Shown here piece by piece: positions 19,401-26,620 of a stretch of DNA of 64,000 bases (positions are counted from its first letter, which is position 1; each line of letters starts with the position of its first letter). The notes under the pieces are model-generated. The model was given only the letters and a program-made list of their open reading frames with translations. It searched no databases and was not told where the DNA came from. A program made the position numbers and the translations under genes. The DNA lies in assembly GCF_008727875.1 (NCBI RefSeq), contig NZ_VTWS01000003.1, forward strand, positions 866,728-930,727. Direction: 5' to 3'. The DNA comes from Larkinella humicola (GTDB lineage: Bacteria > Bacteroidota > Bacteroidia > Cytophagales > Spirosomataceae).

Positions 19401-19900
19401 CCTTTCACCACCACACTCACCCCCGGAAGGGCCAGCCCGGCTTCATCCCGCACGGTTCCGCTGACGGTTTGCTCGACCGAACCCACAAAAGCCGTGTTTT
19501 CATTGGCTACCGGAAGGGCGGTTTCCGGCTTGGCGGGTTCCGGAATCGGCGAGATAACAATCTGTCGTCCAATGACTTCATAACGAAGCCGAAGCGGTTT
19601 TACCACTTTGTCCAAAACCGTTCCCAGCGATTCGTTGGACACACTAATGGTCGTTTTTCGGTCGAAGGGAATCTCCCGGGGCCGGAACGCAAACCGAATG
19701 TTGGTCTGGTTTTCGATTTCTTTCAGCACCTTGCGTAAGCCCTGATTTTCAAACCGAAAGCTTACCCGCTTATTCAATACTTCCTGGGCGGTGGCATCAT
19801 AGGCCAGCGAAACACCCGTACAAATCATGGCCAGAATAACCTGGGCCAGCGAGAGTTTCATGAGTAATAGCAGGGTTTGGATTGGTATTGGTTTTTTCAT
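16433..19900 (-). CDS. SusC/RagA TonB-linked outer-membrane receptor with STN signalling domain (1155 aa)
   Basis: I chose ATG 19900 (MKKPIPIQTLLLLMKLSLAQ), which gives a normal signal peptide; a GTG at 20017 would add 39 unlikely residues, and ATG 19948 is possible. Order: STN domain (VSFRFENQGLRKVLKEIENQ to QIVISP), carboxypeptidase-regulatory-like domain (VSGTVRDEAGLALPGVSVVV), TonB-box region (SEVVVVGYGTQKK), plug with the SusC hallmark VRVRGTGSITAGNAPLYVID and SNGVIIVTTKKG, then a ~800-residue barrel ending in phenylalanine (IIAGLNVSF). The STN domain and the upstream FecR/ECF sigma genes indicate transmembrane signalling, with substrate loading relayed to FecR. It imports an oligosaccharide or glycoside together with SusD. 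Confidence 0.94.
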   Translation of the reverse strand: MKKPIPIQTLLLLMKLSLAQVILAMICTGVSLAYDATAQEVLNKRVSFRFENQGLRKVLKEIENQTNIRFAFRPREIPFDRKTTISVSNESLGTVLDKVVKPLRLRYEVIGRQIVISPIPEPAKPETALPVANENTAFVGSVEQTVSGTVRDEAGLALPGVSVVVKGTTKGTSTDAEGAFRLSVPDTKSVLVFSYVGFVNQEVPVNSQTTFTITLKSDDKTLSEVVVVGYGTQKKADLTGAIATISADKFKNKAAVSYGEALVGQMAGVQVQQINGAPGGEGLSVRVRGTGSITAGNAPLYVIDGYPIEGSAFSLVNPSDIESIQVLKDASSTAIYGSRGSNGVIIVTTKKGSIGAPTISYNAFYGIQQVARKMDVMNTREYIEFFKDGHNQAWLDRAPMPGNAPHTINDPNSVRQKYTNSSFYVIPESFNDPSQFADINWQDQIFRIAATQRHELSVTGGVEKTRYAISAGYTNQEGIQIKTDFKRYNLRANVTSNISKKLEIGTTISAYYSENNNVDDGKDSPLAYAVYLPPIYPLRNADGTYGSQVRNPEIWAGDVANPVGIAENITNFTTRNGLIASVYGQYEIIEGLRYRISLNGSLENKRLKYYRPSFVDTDGSRAPKTADARNETWLDRNWLIEHTLNYNKTLFNKHAIGLLAGYTAQKTFGEYTQVMAQNFPNDVIRTLNAGQIVGGTNTEFRNSLISYLGRFTYAYDEKYLLTASIRTDGSSKFGANNKWGTFPSLSVGWRVSSEPFMQDIRQITDLKLRASWGLVGNNRIGNYDAIARTSSNYYILNNSLVNSVNPINYPNPDLGWEKTRQWNLGFDLGLLNGRIQVEADFYNSRSVDLLLNVPVPTLTGYATQLQNIGQVENKGMEYLVRTRNLIGKLKWSTDFNISFNKNKVLALGPDRLPIYAGAPNANNTFITTIGQPIATFYGYQYDGVFKNQSELDAAPHLANDHPGDPRYVDINKDGIISAADKTYLGNNQPKFMYGFSNDFSYNRFDLNVQLTGSQGAKLFSFFNRMVGIYHGDRNGRTKLIDRWRSESDPGSGDILRANRDPKGLQKEPSSYWVEDGSFLRIRNVSLGYNFAPALTQRLHVKGLRVYVTGQNLYTFTNYPGFDPETSSQGDGLSRGGDYLGYPAARTIIAGLNVSF

Positions 19901-20069
19901 TAGCTTTAAAGGTTTTGTTAAATTTTTGGACAAAACAACCCTCTTCATCCTGAAAAGGACGACGGCAAAACCAGCGCATCGAGGGGGAATCGGCATCAGT
20001 GGTGTTACGAGCATCACTGATGTTTTTTTGGGTAAAAGCTTATCGGATTGGCATACCGGCAGGGGTTTA

Positions 20070-21158
20070 TTACAAGGGTTTAGGACAGCCTTTGCTATAG
20101 ATTACGATTTGCGCATTGAGCAGTTTATACCGGGCGTCGAGCACTTTGCAAATGACATCCAGTTTCTGAAAAAGATCTTCATTGTCGATGCTCATCGTCA
20201 GCGTACAATACTGCATCACTTCCTCATCGAAAATGATATCGATCCCGTAAGCCCGCTCGATGGCCGTAAAAACCCGGTCTACCGACGCATCTTCAAACAC
20301 AAACCGCTGCATTTCTTTTTTGGGAATCAACGGGAGCGGTTTTTCCACCAGCAGTTTGTTGAGCGTCTCAGCCTCGCGTTGAAAAACGACTTTCTGGTTG
20401 GGCGTCAACACCATTCCTTTTGACTCCGGGTCGTGAACCCGGCTCGGCTGGTTGGGATAGACCGACACCCGACCGGTTTTGACATCCACCGTCACCGTGG
20501 GCGCATCCTTCGGGGCTTTGATCCAAAAACTGGTCCCCAACACCTTCGTTACCAACCCATTGGCATAGACAATGAACGGTTTTTTAGGATTCTTTTTCAC
20601 ATCAAAAAAGGCCTCGCCGGTCAGATGCACCTCCCGCTGAGCGCCTGCCAGTTCTTTCCGGTAGCGAAGACGGCCACCTTTTTTCAGATCGACCCGGCTG
20701 CCATCCGCCAGTTGAATATGCATGATCTGGCTGGCTTCGTTGAGCGTTTCCACCCATTCATTCGCCGTCAGAGAACGTTCTGTCGGCGAAAAACCGGCTT
20801 TCTCCAGTTGCTGCCAACCGAACCAGCCGACGCCCAGCATCAGCAAAACCGTTGCCGCCACTTTCCAACTCCGGGAGCCCGTCAGCCAACGTTCCACCGG
20901 CATCGGCCGGGTACGTTCGAGCGTGTTTTCGATCCGGTTCCAGATGGCGTCTACGTTTTTCGTGAGCGCGGGCTGGTGCTGAATGTCCCGCAAACCGCTC
21001 ACCAGTTGCCGGGCTTCCGCCACCTGGTAATACCGTTCCGGATACTCCCGCAGGAACTCCGTCCAGAAGGCCTCCGTTTCAGGACCGGGCGAGCTGACCC
21101 ACTCTTTGAAGTAGTCGTCAGCCGCCAGATCTTCCGTGCTGAATTGATAATAATTCAT
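20070..21158 (-). CDS. FecR family anti-sigma factor (362 aa)
   Basis: An inner-membrane anti-sigma regulator. The cytoplasmic N-terminal part (residues 1-95) contains the DUF4880-like pattern FWTEFLREYPERYYQVAEAR. One transmembrane segment lies near 97-115 (WKVAATVLLMLGVGWFGW), followed by a periplasmic FecR domain (IQLADGSRVDLKKGGRLRY, LTGEAFFDVKKNPKKPFIVY, VLGTSFWIKA) and a C-terminal DUF4974-type STN-interacting domain (RFVFEDASVDRVFTAIERAY). Its start overlaps the sigma gene stop by 4 nt, so the two are co-translated. It should hold the sigma factor until the STN domain of the downstream SusC signals. Confidence 0.93.
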   Translation of the reverse strand: MNYYQFSTEDLAADDYFKEWVSSPGPETEAFWTEFLREYPERYYQVAEARQLVSGLRDIQHQPALTKNVDAIWNRIENTLERTRPMPVERWLTGSRSWKVAATVLLMLGVGWFGWQQLEKAGFSPTERSLTANEWVETLNEASQIMHIQLADGSRVDLKKGGRLRYRKELAGAQREVHLTGEAFFDVKKNPKKPFIVYANGLVTKVLGTSFWIKAPKDAPTVTVDVKTGRVSVYPNQPSRVHDPESKGMVLTPNQKVVFQREAETLNKLLVEKPLPLIPKKEMQRFVFEDASVDRVFTAIERAYGIDIIFDEEVMQYCTLTMSIDNEDLFQKLDVICKVLDARYKLLNAQIVIYSKGCPKPL

Positions 21159-21739
21159 GGTTGTATGTGCTTAAAGAATTCGTCCAGCCCGACCCACAAA
21201 AGTCCCCAGGAAAAAATCCGAACGGCTTCCCGGAGTGTTTTCAACGCGGAGTAAATAAACCGGCAGGCCGATTGGTAGTTGACGCCCATAATCCGGGCAA
21301 TCTCTTCGTTGCTGAAGTGCTGGTAAAATCGAAGATTCAGGGCTTCCTGCTGGCGGGGTGTCAGCAGATCGTAACTTTTGCGAAGCTGCTGGTGTACCTG
21401 TTCCCGCTGTTCGTGCTCGATGAGGGTATTTTCAATGATAAAGTCGTCCGCCGTATGAACGGTATCGATGTCAGAAGCCTGAAAAAACGGATCACGGTGG
21501 CGGGTTTTGTTAATCTTGTTGCGCAACGACCGAAACAGGTAAAACCGGATCGAATCCGTGTCGCTCAGGTTAGTCCGGCTTTGCCACAGTTCGATGAACA
21601 GGTCGTGGATGCTGTCTTCGATGAGCGGTACATCGTTGGTTACTTTGTAGCCATAATTCAACAGGTCGCGGGCATATAACCGATACATCTGTTGAAAAGC
21701 CGCTTCATCCCCCTGGCGGAAGGCATACCACAAATCCAT
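21155..21739 (-). CDS. ECF RNA polymerase sigma-70 factor (194 aa)
   Basis: A group-4 sigma factor with region 2 (MDLWYAFRQGDEAAFQQMYR, IEDSIHDLFIELW, FYLFRSLRNKI) and region 4 (LLTPRQQEALNLRFYQHF then NEEIARIMGVNYQSAC). ATG 21739 is preferred over an in-frame GTG at 21760 because the protein then starts exactly at the conserved helix. It heads the sigma/FecR/SusC/SusD locus and probably activates it on ligand binding. The upstream 350 bp has only a weak candidate -7 element (TACCATTG), which could mean that the sigma factor is itself needed for its own transcription. Confidence 0.93.
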   Translation of the reverse strand: MDLWYAFRQGDEAAFQQMYRLYARDLLNYGYKVTNDVPLIEDSIHDLFIELWQSRTNLSDTDSIRFYLFRSLRNKINKTRHRDPFFQASDIDTVHTADDFIIENTLIEHEQREQVHQQLRKSYDLLTPRQQEALNLRFYQHFSNEEIARIMGVNYQSACRFIYSALKTLREAVRIFSWGLLWVGLDEFFKHIQP

Positions 21740-21760
21740 AGGGGAGTGATGAGTCGGCAC

Positions 21761-22131
21761 AGTGGTAAAAGGTCGGGTTAGGAATAGTTGAACAATGGTA
21801 GGATTTATTGGCCCAAAACCACGTCCGTTTAATTACTAATGCCGGGTTATATCAATTTTAATCCTTTTTTTTCTAAAAATAGTTGAAAAGGCGGGCTGGA
21901 AGCTCAAAAACAACGGTTCTTTGATTTTCGGAAAATAACCGGTTTTTGACTTCCTACCCTTGCTAAAAAGCATCATAAGCACAATTTCACGGTTCGTATA
22001 TTTATTACAGTTCACTGAACTTTTTGAAGGCTCCTCTCTCTTATCATTTTGTAGGGGCGTAAAGATCAATCGTGACGTTTTAGCGCGGATTTACGCCAAA
22101 TTCCCCGTTTGTTCAACAAATCATCTTTCGT
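21761..22131. other. Divergent intergenic region between the ECF sigma gene and GAPDH
   Basis: These 371 bases between two divergent starts are AT-rich relative to the surrounding genes. I see no open frame with coding character, no tRNA and no strong hairpin. It must hold the promoters for the sigma locus (-) and for GAPDH (+). A loose candidate for GAPDH is the TTATCATTTTG stretch at about 22040-22052, but its spacing does not fit the TAnnTTTG consensus, so no exact promoter is called. Confidence 0.4.
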
Positions 22132-23133
22132 ATGGCAACTATTGCATTGTATGGATTCGGTCGCATCGGGCGGCAGTTTCTGCGTGTTGGCTTGAGCAAC
22201 AACCTCTTTGTTCCCGTTTCGATTTCCGACATCCGTGATGAGCCTACTCTGGCGGCTCTGTTCGCAGTCGATACCAACTACGGCCGCTGGCCGGAGCCTG
22301 TTTCGGGCAGCGAAGGCCAGTTGACCATTGGCGACCGGACCATTCCGTATATCAACTCCGCCAAGGAAGTCCCCGACTGGAAGGCACTGGGCGTCGATCT
22401 GGTGGTCGATTGTACGGGCCGGGCCACCACCCGCGCCGGAGCGCAGGTTCACCTGGACCGGGGTGCTAAATATGTGCTCATCAGTGCACCCAGCAAATCC
22501 CTGGCCGACTGCGACGCGGTGTTGCTGAAAGGCATTAACCTCGACACGTTCGATCCGGAAAATCACCACATCATCAGCATGGGAAGTTGCACGACCAATG
22601 CCCTGGCGGCCGTGGTGAAAGTGATTCGGGAGAATTTTGGCATTCAATACGGTTTATTTTCGACGGTTCACTCGTATACCAACACCCAGTCGCTGACCGA
22701 CCAGCCGATGAAGGACCGGCGGGATTCGTGGGCGGCCGCCGAAAACATCATTCCGTCGTCGTCGGGAGCCGCCCGTGCCTTGCAATTCATCTGGAAAGAC
22801 CTCAAAATCACCGGGAAAGCCTACCGCGTTCCGACGCGCACGGGTAGCATCGCCGAGTTGAACCTGATTACTGAAAAAGACTGCACCGTGCAGGAAGTCA
22901 ACGACGCGTTCCGTAAAGCGGCCTCGGAAGGACCCTTGAAAGGTGTGCTGGATGTGCTGGAGCAGGAGTGGGCCTCGTCGCGGATTGTGGCCGACCCGCA
23001 TTCGTCCATTATCGATCTGCCACTGACCGCGAAAGAAGGGAATCTGCTGTCGGTAGCGGCCTGGTACGACAACGAGTGGGGTTTCTCAAACCGCCTGGCC
23101 GAAGTGGCCGCCCATCTGGCCGAACGGATTTAA
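22132..23133 (+). CDS. gap: Glyceraldehyde-3-phosphate dehydrogenase, type I (333 aa)
   Basis: Converts glyceraldehyde-3-phosphate to 1,3-bisphosphoglycerate in the cytoplasm. The Rossmann motif GFGRIGR is at residues 8-14; the active-site SCTTN has Cys153, and the catalytic His is near 180 (STVHSYTN). RVPTRTGSIAEL and the C-terminal YDNEWGFSNR are conserved. It departs from the commonest form: the second cysteine of SCTTNC is alanine, the N-terminus lacks the usual GIN before GFGRIG, and 'NYGRW' replaces the usual HGRF. It may be a paralogue with altered role or cofactor preference. It is monocistronic or paired with dps 59 nt downstream. Confidence 0.9.
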   Translation: MATIALYGFGRIGRQFLRVGLSNNLFVPVSISDIRDEPTLAALFAVDTNYGRWPEPVSGSEGQLTIGDRTIPYINSAKEVPDWKALGVDLVVDCTGRATTRAGAQVHLDRGAKYVLISAPSKSLADCDAVLLKGINLDTFDPENHHIISMGSCTTNALAAVVKVIRENFGIQYGLFSTVHSYTNTQSLTDQPMKDRRDSWAAAENIIPSSSGAARALQFIWKDLKITGKAYRVPTRTGSIAELNLITEKDCTVQEVNDAFRKAASEGPLKGVLDVLEQEWASSRIVADPHSSIIDLPLTAKEGNLLSVAAWYDNEWGFSNRLAEVAAHLAERI

Positions 23134-23192
23134 CAGTGTTTTGTCTACATTGCCTTTCAAGCCCACAGTTCCCATTTTAACACACACAACAG

Positions 23193-23666
23193 ATGAAAAC
23201 AAGTATTGGTATTTCAGCCGAAAACCGGGAGGTTGTCGCTCACCAACTGGCCAAATTACTGGCCGATGAATTTGTATTGTACACAAAAACCCTCAATGCC
23301 CACTGGAATCTGGAAGGCATGGATTTCCATTCGGTTCACCTGTATTTTGAGGAGTTATACACGCAATCGGCAGAGATTGTGGACGAGGTCGCCGAACGGA
23401 TTCGCCAATTGGGTCATTACGCGCCCGCCACGCTGAAAAGCTTCCTGGAACTGACGCACTTAACCGAGCACGATGCCGGTGGAAACGACAGCCGTAGCCT
23501 GATCAAAAAACTGCTGGCCGACCACGAAAGCATCATTGCGTTTATCCGGGGCAATATCGACGAGTTTGCCGATGCCCACAAAGATGCCGGAACGAGCGAT
23601 TACATCACCGGTTTGATGGAAAAACATGAGAAAATCGCCTGGATGCTGCGGGCGCATATTAAATAA
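23193..23666 (+). CDS. dps: Dps-family ferritin-like DNA protection protein (157 aa)
   Basis: A miniferritin that oxidises and stores iron and shields DNA under starvation or oxidative stress. The family ferroxidase ligands are all present at the subunit interface: His37 (NAHWNLEG), His49, Asp64 and Glu68 in the pattern H-W x G x x F x x x H x x x E x x Y ... D x x A E R. Length and the four-helix layout are typical. There is no long lysine-rich N-terminal tail, so direct DNA binding may be weak. It ends just before a long hairpin. No promoter could be assigned in the 59-nt gap after GAPDH, so read-through from gap is possible. Confidence 0.93.
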   Translation: MKTSIGISAENREVVAHQLAKLLADEFVLYTKTLNAHWNLEGMDFHSVHLYFEELYTQSAEIVDEVAERIRQLGHYAPATLKSFLELTHLTEHDAGGNDSRSLIKKLLADHESIIAFIRGNIDEFADAHKDAGTSDYITGLMEKHEKIAWMLRAHIK

Positions 23667-23768
23667 AAGGGAATGATAAATGTTAAATGATGAATATCGA
23701 ATGTAAAAGTGCTCGATTTGAAACACTTTTGCATTCGATATTCATCATTTAACATTTATCGTCCTTTT
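23665..23768. repeat. 104-bp near-perfect intergenic hairpin
   Basis: Directly after dps, a 29-bp perfect inverted repeat (23675-23703 with 23732-23760) continues after one mismatch into seven more pairs (23705-23711 with 23724-23730), closing a 12-nt loop. Outside, AAAAGG at 23665-23670 pairs with CCTTTT at 23763-23768. The arms are AT-rich (ATGTTAAATGATGAATATCG), unlike the GC-rich genes around them. It sits between the convergent dps and hxlR genes, so it may terminate both, but it is far longer than an ordinary terminator and looks like a small palindromic repeat element. Confidence 0.75.
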
Positions 23769-23801
23769 CCGGTATAATCCTAAACAATATCCTTTATAAG
23801 G

Positions 23802-24155
23802 TCACGCGTTCTTCAGAATGAGCGTCCGCAAACGCTGGTCATGCTCATCACCCCACTGCCCGATTGCGCCGATGACCGGGATCAGGGATTGGCCAAAATC
23901 GGTCAGATAATATTCCACCTTTGGGGGAACAACCGGATAAATCACCTTTCCCACCAGCTCGTGGCTTTCCAGTTCCTTCAACTGCACATTCAGCACGCGC
24001 CGGGACGCACCCGGAATTTTTCGCTGCAACTCGCTGGGACGTTTAAATCCTTCGTTGATAAACCACAAAAGCCGCATCTTCCATTTCCCGTAAAGTACTT
24101 CGCCGATCAGGTCGAGCCCGCAGTTCAGGTCGGGCAATGTCTTTCTTTCGTACAT
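23802..24155 (-). CDS. HxlR family winged-helix transcriptional regulator (117 aa)
   Basis: A small MarR-related regulator with the HxlR signature: a conserved cysteine near the N-terminus (LNCGLDLIG, Cys12), GKWKMRLLWFINEG, RPSELQRKIPGASRRVLNVQLKELE as the recognition helix and the wing VPPKVEYYLTDFG. Members sense aldehydes, quinones or other electrophiles through that cysteine. It is divergent from an SDR oxidoreductase, which it most likely controls together with itself. Its promoter and ATG are so close that the mRNA may be leaderless, and a 14-bp palindrome lies between its -33 and -7 elements. Confidence 0.92.
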   Translation of the reverse strand: MYERKTLPDLNCGLDLIGEVLYGKWKMRLLWFINEGFKRPSELQRKIPGASRRVLNVQLKELESHELVGKVIYPVVPPKVEYYLTDFGQSLIPVIGAIGQWGDEHDQRLRTLILKNA

Positions 24156-24159
24156 ACGG

Positions 24160-24190
24160 CAAAGATAACCAGATGCATCTGGCTGTTCAA
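24160..24190 (-). promoter_or_regulatory. Promoter of hxlR (TTG-N20-TATCTTTG)
   Basis: On the minus strand TTG (24190-24188) is followed by 20 nt and TATCTTTG (24167-24160), an exact match to the Bacteroidota sigma-A consensus TTG-N19/20-TAnnTTTG and identical in layout to the rRNA promoter at 63783-63813. The expected start of transcription falls at or within a few nt of the hxlR ATG (24155), leaving almost no 5' untranslated region. Confidence 0.75.
24169..24182. promoter_or_regulatory. Palindromic operator 1 (CCAGATGCATCTGG)
   Basis: A perfect 14-bp palindrome located exactly between the -33 and -7 elements of the hxlR promoter, where binding of a dimeric repressor would block RNA polymerase. 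Assignment to HxlR autoregulation is inferred from position. Confidence 0.6.
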
Positions 24191-24211
24191 TAGGGATAAA
24201 TTTATCCCTAT
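24190..24211. promoter_or_regulatory. Palindromic operator 2 (22 bp)
   Basis: A perfect 22-bp palindrome with half-site ATAGGGATAAA centred at 24200/24201, in the intergenic region between hxlR and the divergent SDR gene and just upstream of the hxlR -33 element. It differs in sequence from operator 1, so the two may bind different regulators, or this one may control the SDR side. Its function is inferred from symmetry and position. Confidence 0.55.
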
Positions 24212-24283
24212 CTGAATCGTAAGTCCGTACTTGTCAGCCCGTGTCCTACGCCCGAAATTTGTCCTAAACAAATCAGCAGGTCA

Positions 24284-25072
24284 ATGGACTTTACGTTTGA
24301 AAATGAACTGGCGGGCAAAATTGCGCTGGTAACGGGAGGCAGCAAAGGTACCGGTAAAGCGATTGCGGATCGCCTTTTGAAGGCGGGAGCAACGGTGATC
24401 ATCACGGCAAGAAACAAGCCGGAAATTGAAAACAACAGCACCTTTTTTATAGCGGCCGATTTAAGCAAGGCAGAAGAAACGCAGAAAGTCGTTGACGCAG
24501 TATTGGATCAATTCGGCCACCTGGACATCCTCGTTAATAATATGGGGGGCTCAGAAACGTCGGGTGGCGGTTTTGCGGTGCTTTCTGATCAGGATTGGGA
24601 GTCATCCATTCAGACCAATTTCCTCGCACCCGTACGACTGGACCGCGGATTTTTGCCCGGCATGATCAGTCGCGGGGAAGGGGTTATCATCCACATTGCG
24701 TCCATCCAGGCGAAGTTGCCCCTGTATGACTCCACGCTCCCCTATGCAGCGGCAAAAGCAGCCCTGGTTAATTACAGCAAAAGCCTTTCCAATGAAGTTT
24801 CACCGAAAGGCGTGCGCGTGCTCACGGTATCGCCAGGCTGGATTATGACCACGGCATCCGCCAGGATGATGGAACGTATTGCCCAGAGTTCGGGCAGCAC
24901 CGCTGAACAGGCCGCTAAGGGGGTCATGGAGGCCCTGGGCGGCATTCCCTTCGGCAGGCCGGCCTGGCCCGAGGAAGTTGCCGAGCTGGTAGGGTTCCTG
25001 GTTTCGCCCAGGGCAACTTACCTGACCGGCACCGATTATGTGATTGACGGCGGCACGATACCCACGGTATAG
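24284..25072 (+). CDS. Short-chain dehydrogenase/reductase (SDR), 262 aa
   Basis: A classical SDR with NAD(P)-binding TGGSKGTG at residues 17-24, NNMGG (the NNAG position) near 88, a serine in the strand HIASIQAK and the catalytic Y-x3-K in LPYAAAKAAL (near 155). TVSPGWIMTTAS and the C-terminal LTGTDYVIDGG are typical of the fabG-like branch. It is divergent from hxlR, which probably represses it until an electrophile or aldehyde is present, and it is followed 58 nt later by a SnoaL-like protein, likely in the same transcript. The substrate is unknown; detoxifying carbonyl reduction is the simplest inference. Confidence 0.9.
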   Translation: MDFTFENELAGKIALVTGGSKGTGKAIADRLLKAGATVIITARNKPEIENNSTFFIAADLSKAEETQKVVDAVLDQFGHLDILVNNMGGSETSGGGFAVLSDQDWESSIQTNFLAPVRLDRGFLPGMISRGEGVIIHIASIQAKLPLYDSTLPYAAAKAALVNYSKSLSNEVSPKGVRVLTVSPGWIMTTASARMMERIAQSSGSTAEQAAKGVMEALGGIPFGRPAWPEEVAELVGFLVSPRATYLTGTDYVIDGGTIPTV

Positions 25073-25130
25073 GCGGGCATTTATCAAACCGTTATTGAAG
25101 CAAAACTCGTTTAATCATACCTTAAATTTC

Positions 25131-25454
25131 ATGAAACTTCCTGGCACTATTGAAGGGCTTATCAAGGCTCAAAACGATTTGGACAGCATGGCCTTTGCTG
25201 CGTACTTCACCGAAGAAGCTACCGTTTCCGATGAAGGATCCGCGTATTCGGGCCGAACCGAAATCAAGCAGTGGATCCAGCAGGCGACTCAGAAGTATCA
25301 AATGCAGTTACAACCACTCGATTACAATCAAACCGGCACCGTGGCCGATCTCACCGTAGAAGTTACGGGCACCTTTGATGGAAGTCCTGCCGTGATGCAC
25401 TATCACCTTGACCTTGCTGGTCAATTCATCCGCTCGTTGAGGATTACGGGGTAA
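25131..25454 (+). CDS. SnoaL/NTF2-like small protein (107 aa)
   Basis: I chose ATG 25131 (MKLPGTIEGLIKAQNDLD); an upstream in-frame start at 25044 would overlap the SDR gene by 29 nt and add no recognisable sequence. The cone-shaped NTF2-like fold is suggested by ALIKAQN-type helix 1, FAAYFTEEATVSDEGSAYSG, TEIKQWIQQATQKY and the strands VTGTFDGSPAVMHYHLDL ending in FIRSLRITG. Such proteins act as isomerases, cyclases or small-molecule binding partners of SDR enzymes. Its position after the SDR gene suggests a shared substrate. No catalytic residues can be assigned. Confidence 0.8.
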   Translation: MKLPGTIEGLIKAQNDLDSMAFAAYFTEEATVSDEGSAYSGRTEIKQWIQQATQKYQMQLQPLDYNQTGTVADLTVEVTGTFDGSPAVMHYHLDLAGQFIRSLRITG

Positions 25455-25546
25455 GCTTTCAAAACCTTCCTTTCGCCGGCTTTGCTGCGAGAAAACGCAT
25501 ACTTTTGTGACGGAACCTCCTGCGAAACCTTAAAAGTATTCTACCA

Positions 25547-26479
25547 ATGATAATCGAAAAATCGGGATTGAGATGGGCCCTGTTGGCATTGGTCATACTG
25601 TTTTTCTCCGCATTTACCAAAGCGCAAAAGTCGGACGTCACCTACAGAAATGACCCGTCTCAGCGGATACGAATTGCACCTGAAAGCGTTTTCAAGATGT
25701 TTCGCGAAGCCGGCATGAAGCCCGTCGATCATGGCCTGACGCCCGCCCAGAAAGACAAGGTGAAGAATGCGTTCGCGCTGTTGCCACCGTTGCATCAGCG
25801 GATTTTGAAACAGCATCTGCACAGCATCAGCTTTATGGATAACATGCCGAACACGGCATTGACATCTCCGGTTGATTCCGCTGGCGTGCCGAAGCTGTTC
25901 AACATTACCTTTCGGGCGGGTTTACTGGACGAGACCATTTCAGAATGGGCATCGTGGAAAGAAAATACCTGCTTCAAACCGGCAGATGATGCTGACTACA
26001 AACTACGCATTGAAGGCGGAAATCTGGATGCCATTATTTACGTGCTGCTGCACGAGGCTACCCACATCGTCGATGTGGTGATGGGGGTCACCCCGCAGGC
26101 GGCCGAAAAACAGTCCGTTGGTGAACCGACAGCGTTCACCAACGGTATTTGGCGCACGATGAACGTGCCCGTCGATCCCTATATCGATTCGCTGCTGGAA
26201 CAAACCCGTTTCCGAAGCGGCAAAGCCGTGCCGATCAGCCTGGCACCGGAAGTCTACCGAAAGCTCGCGAAGACGCCGTATGCCTCATTGTATGCCATGG
26301 CGGCCTGGTCTGAAGACATCGCTGAACTGGCAACCATCTATCACCTCACCACCCGGTTGAATCAGCCGTTTTATGTGGTCGTCACCAAAGACGGCGTCGA
26401 GCTGGCCAGATTCGAGCCCATGAAGAGCGCGCTTGTTCAACAGCGACTGGAACAGCTAGCGATTTTCTATGCGAAATGA
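25547..26479 (+). CDS. Secreted putative zinc metallopeptidase, HEATH motif (310 aa)
   Basis: A signal peptide (GLRWALLALVILFFSAFTKAQ) starts the protein. The motif HEATH at residues 169-173, in the helix VLLHEATHIVDVVMG, fits the HExxH zinc site, and ~85 residues later SEDIAELATIYHL offers an acidic third ligand as in gluzincins. I do not recognise a named family. The upstream half (LTPAQKDKVKNAFALLPPLH, ILKQHLHSISFMD) is unassigned, and the protein is probably periplasmic. It could be an inactive relative or an unusual protease acting on envelope proteins. It is monocistronic, and no promoter match was seen in the 92-nt gap before it. Confidence 0.7.
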   Translation: MIIEKSGLRWALLALVILFFSAFTKAQKSDVTYRNDPSQRIRIAPESVFKMFREAGMKPVDHGLTPAQKDKVKNAFALLPPLHQRILKQHLHSISFMDNMPNTALTSPVDSAGVPKLFNITFRAGLLDETISEWASWKENTCFKPADDADYKLRIEGGNLDAIIYVLLHEATHIVDVVMGVTPQAAEKQSVGEPTAFTNGIWRTMNVPVDPYIDSLLEQTRFRSGKAVPISLAPEVYRKLAKTPYASLYAMAAWSEDIAELATIYHLTTRLNQPFYVVVTKDGVELARFEPMKSALVQQRLEQLAIFYAK

Positions 26480-26620
26480 TCGCGCAATATGGTTGTATAG
26501 ATATCAATACCAGTACCTGGTTGAAAAAGAGATCAGGGTCATTGGGATTTCCCTTCGCGGTTTCGGTAAATCCGTAGGACCACCTAAAATTCAGGCCCTT
26601 TAGAACCCAAAACCGCTTCA

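Noticed and set aside
17828..19738. A 636-codon open frame on the + strand opposite susC
   Set aside because: It is fully antisense to a clear SusC protein, has no start context or family resemblance, and is rich in Arg/Gly/Phe as expected from a reverse-frame shadow of a GC-balanced gene.
19901..20017. A 39-residue N-terminal extension of SusC from a GTG at 20017
   Set aside because: It would place the signal peptide inside the protein; ATG 19900 gives a normal leader. The 20-bp region also forms a small hairpin (19994-20022).
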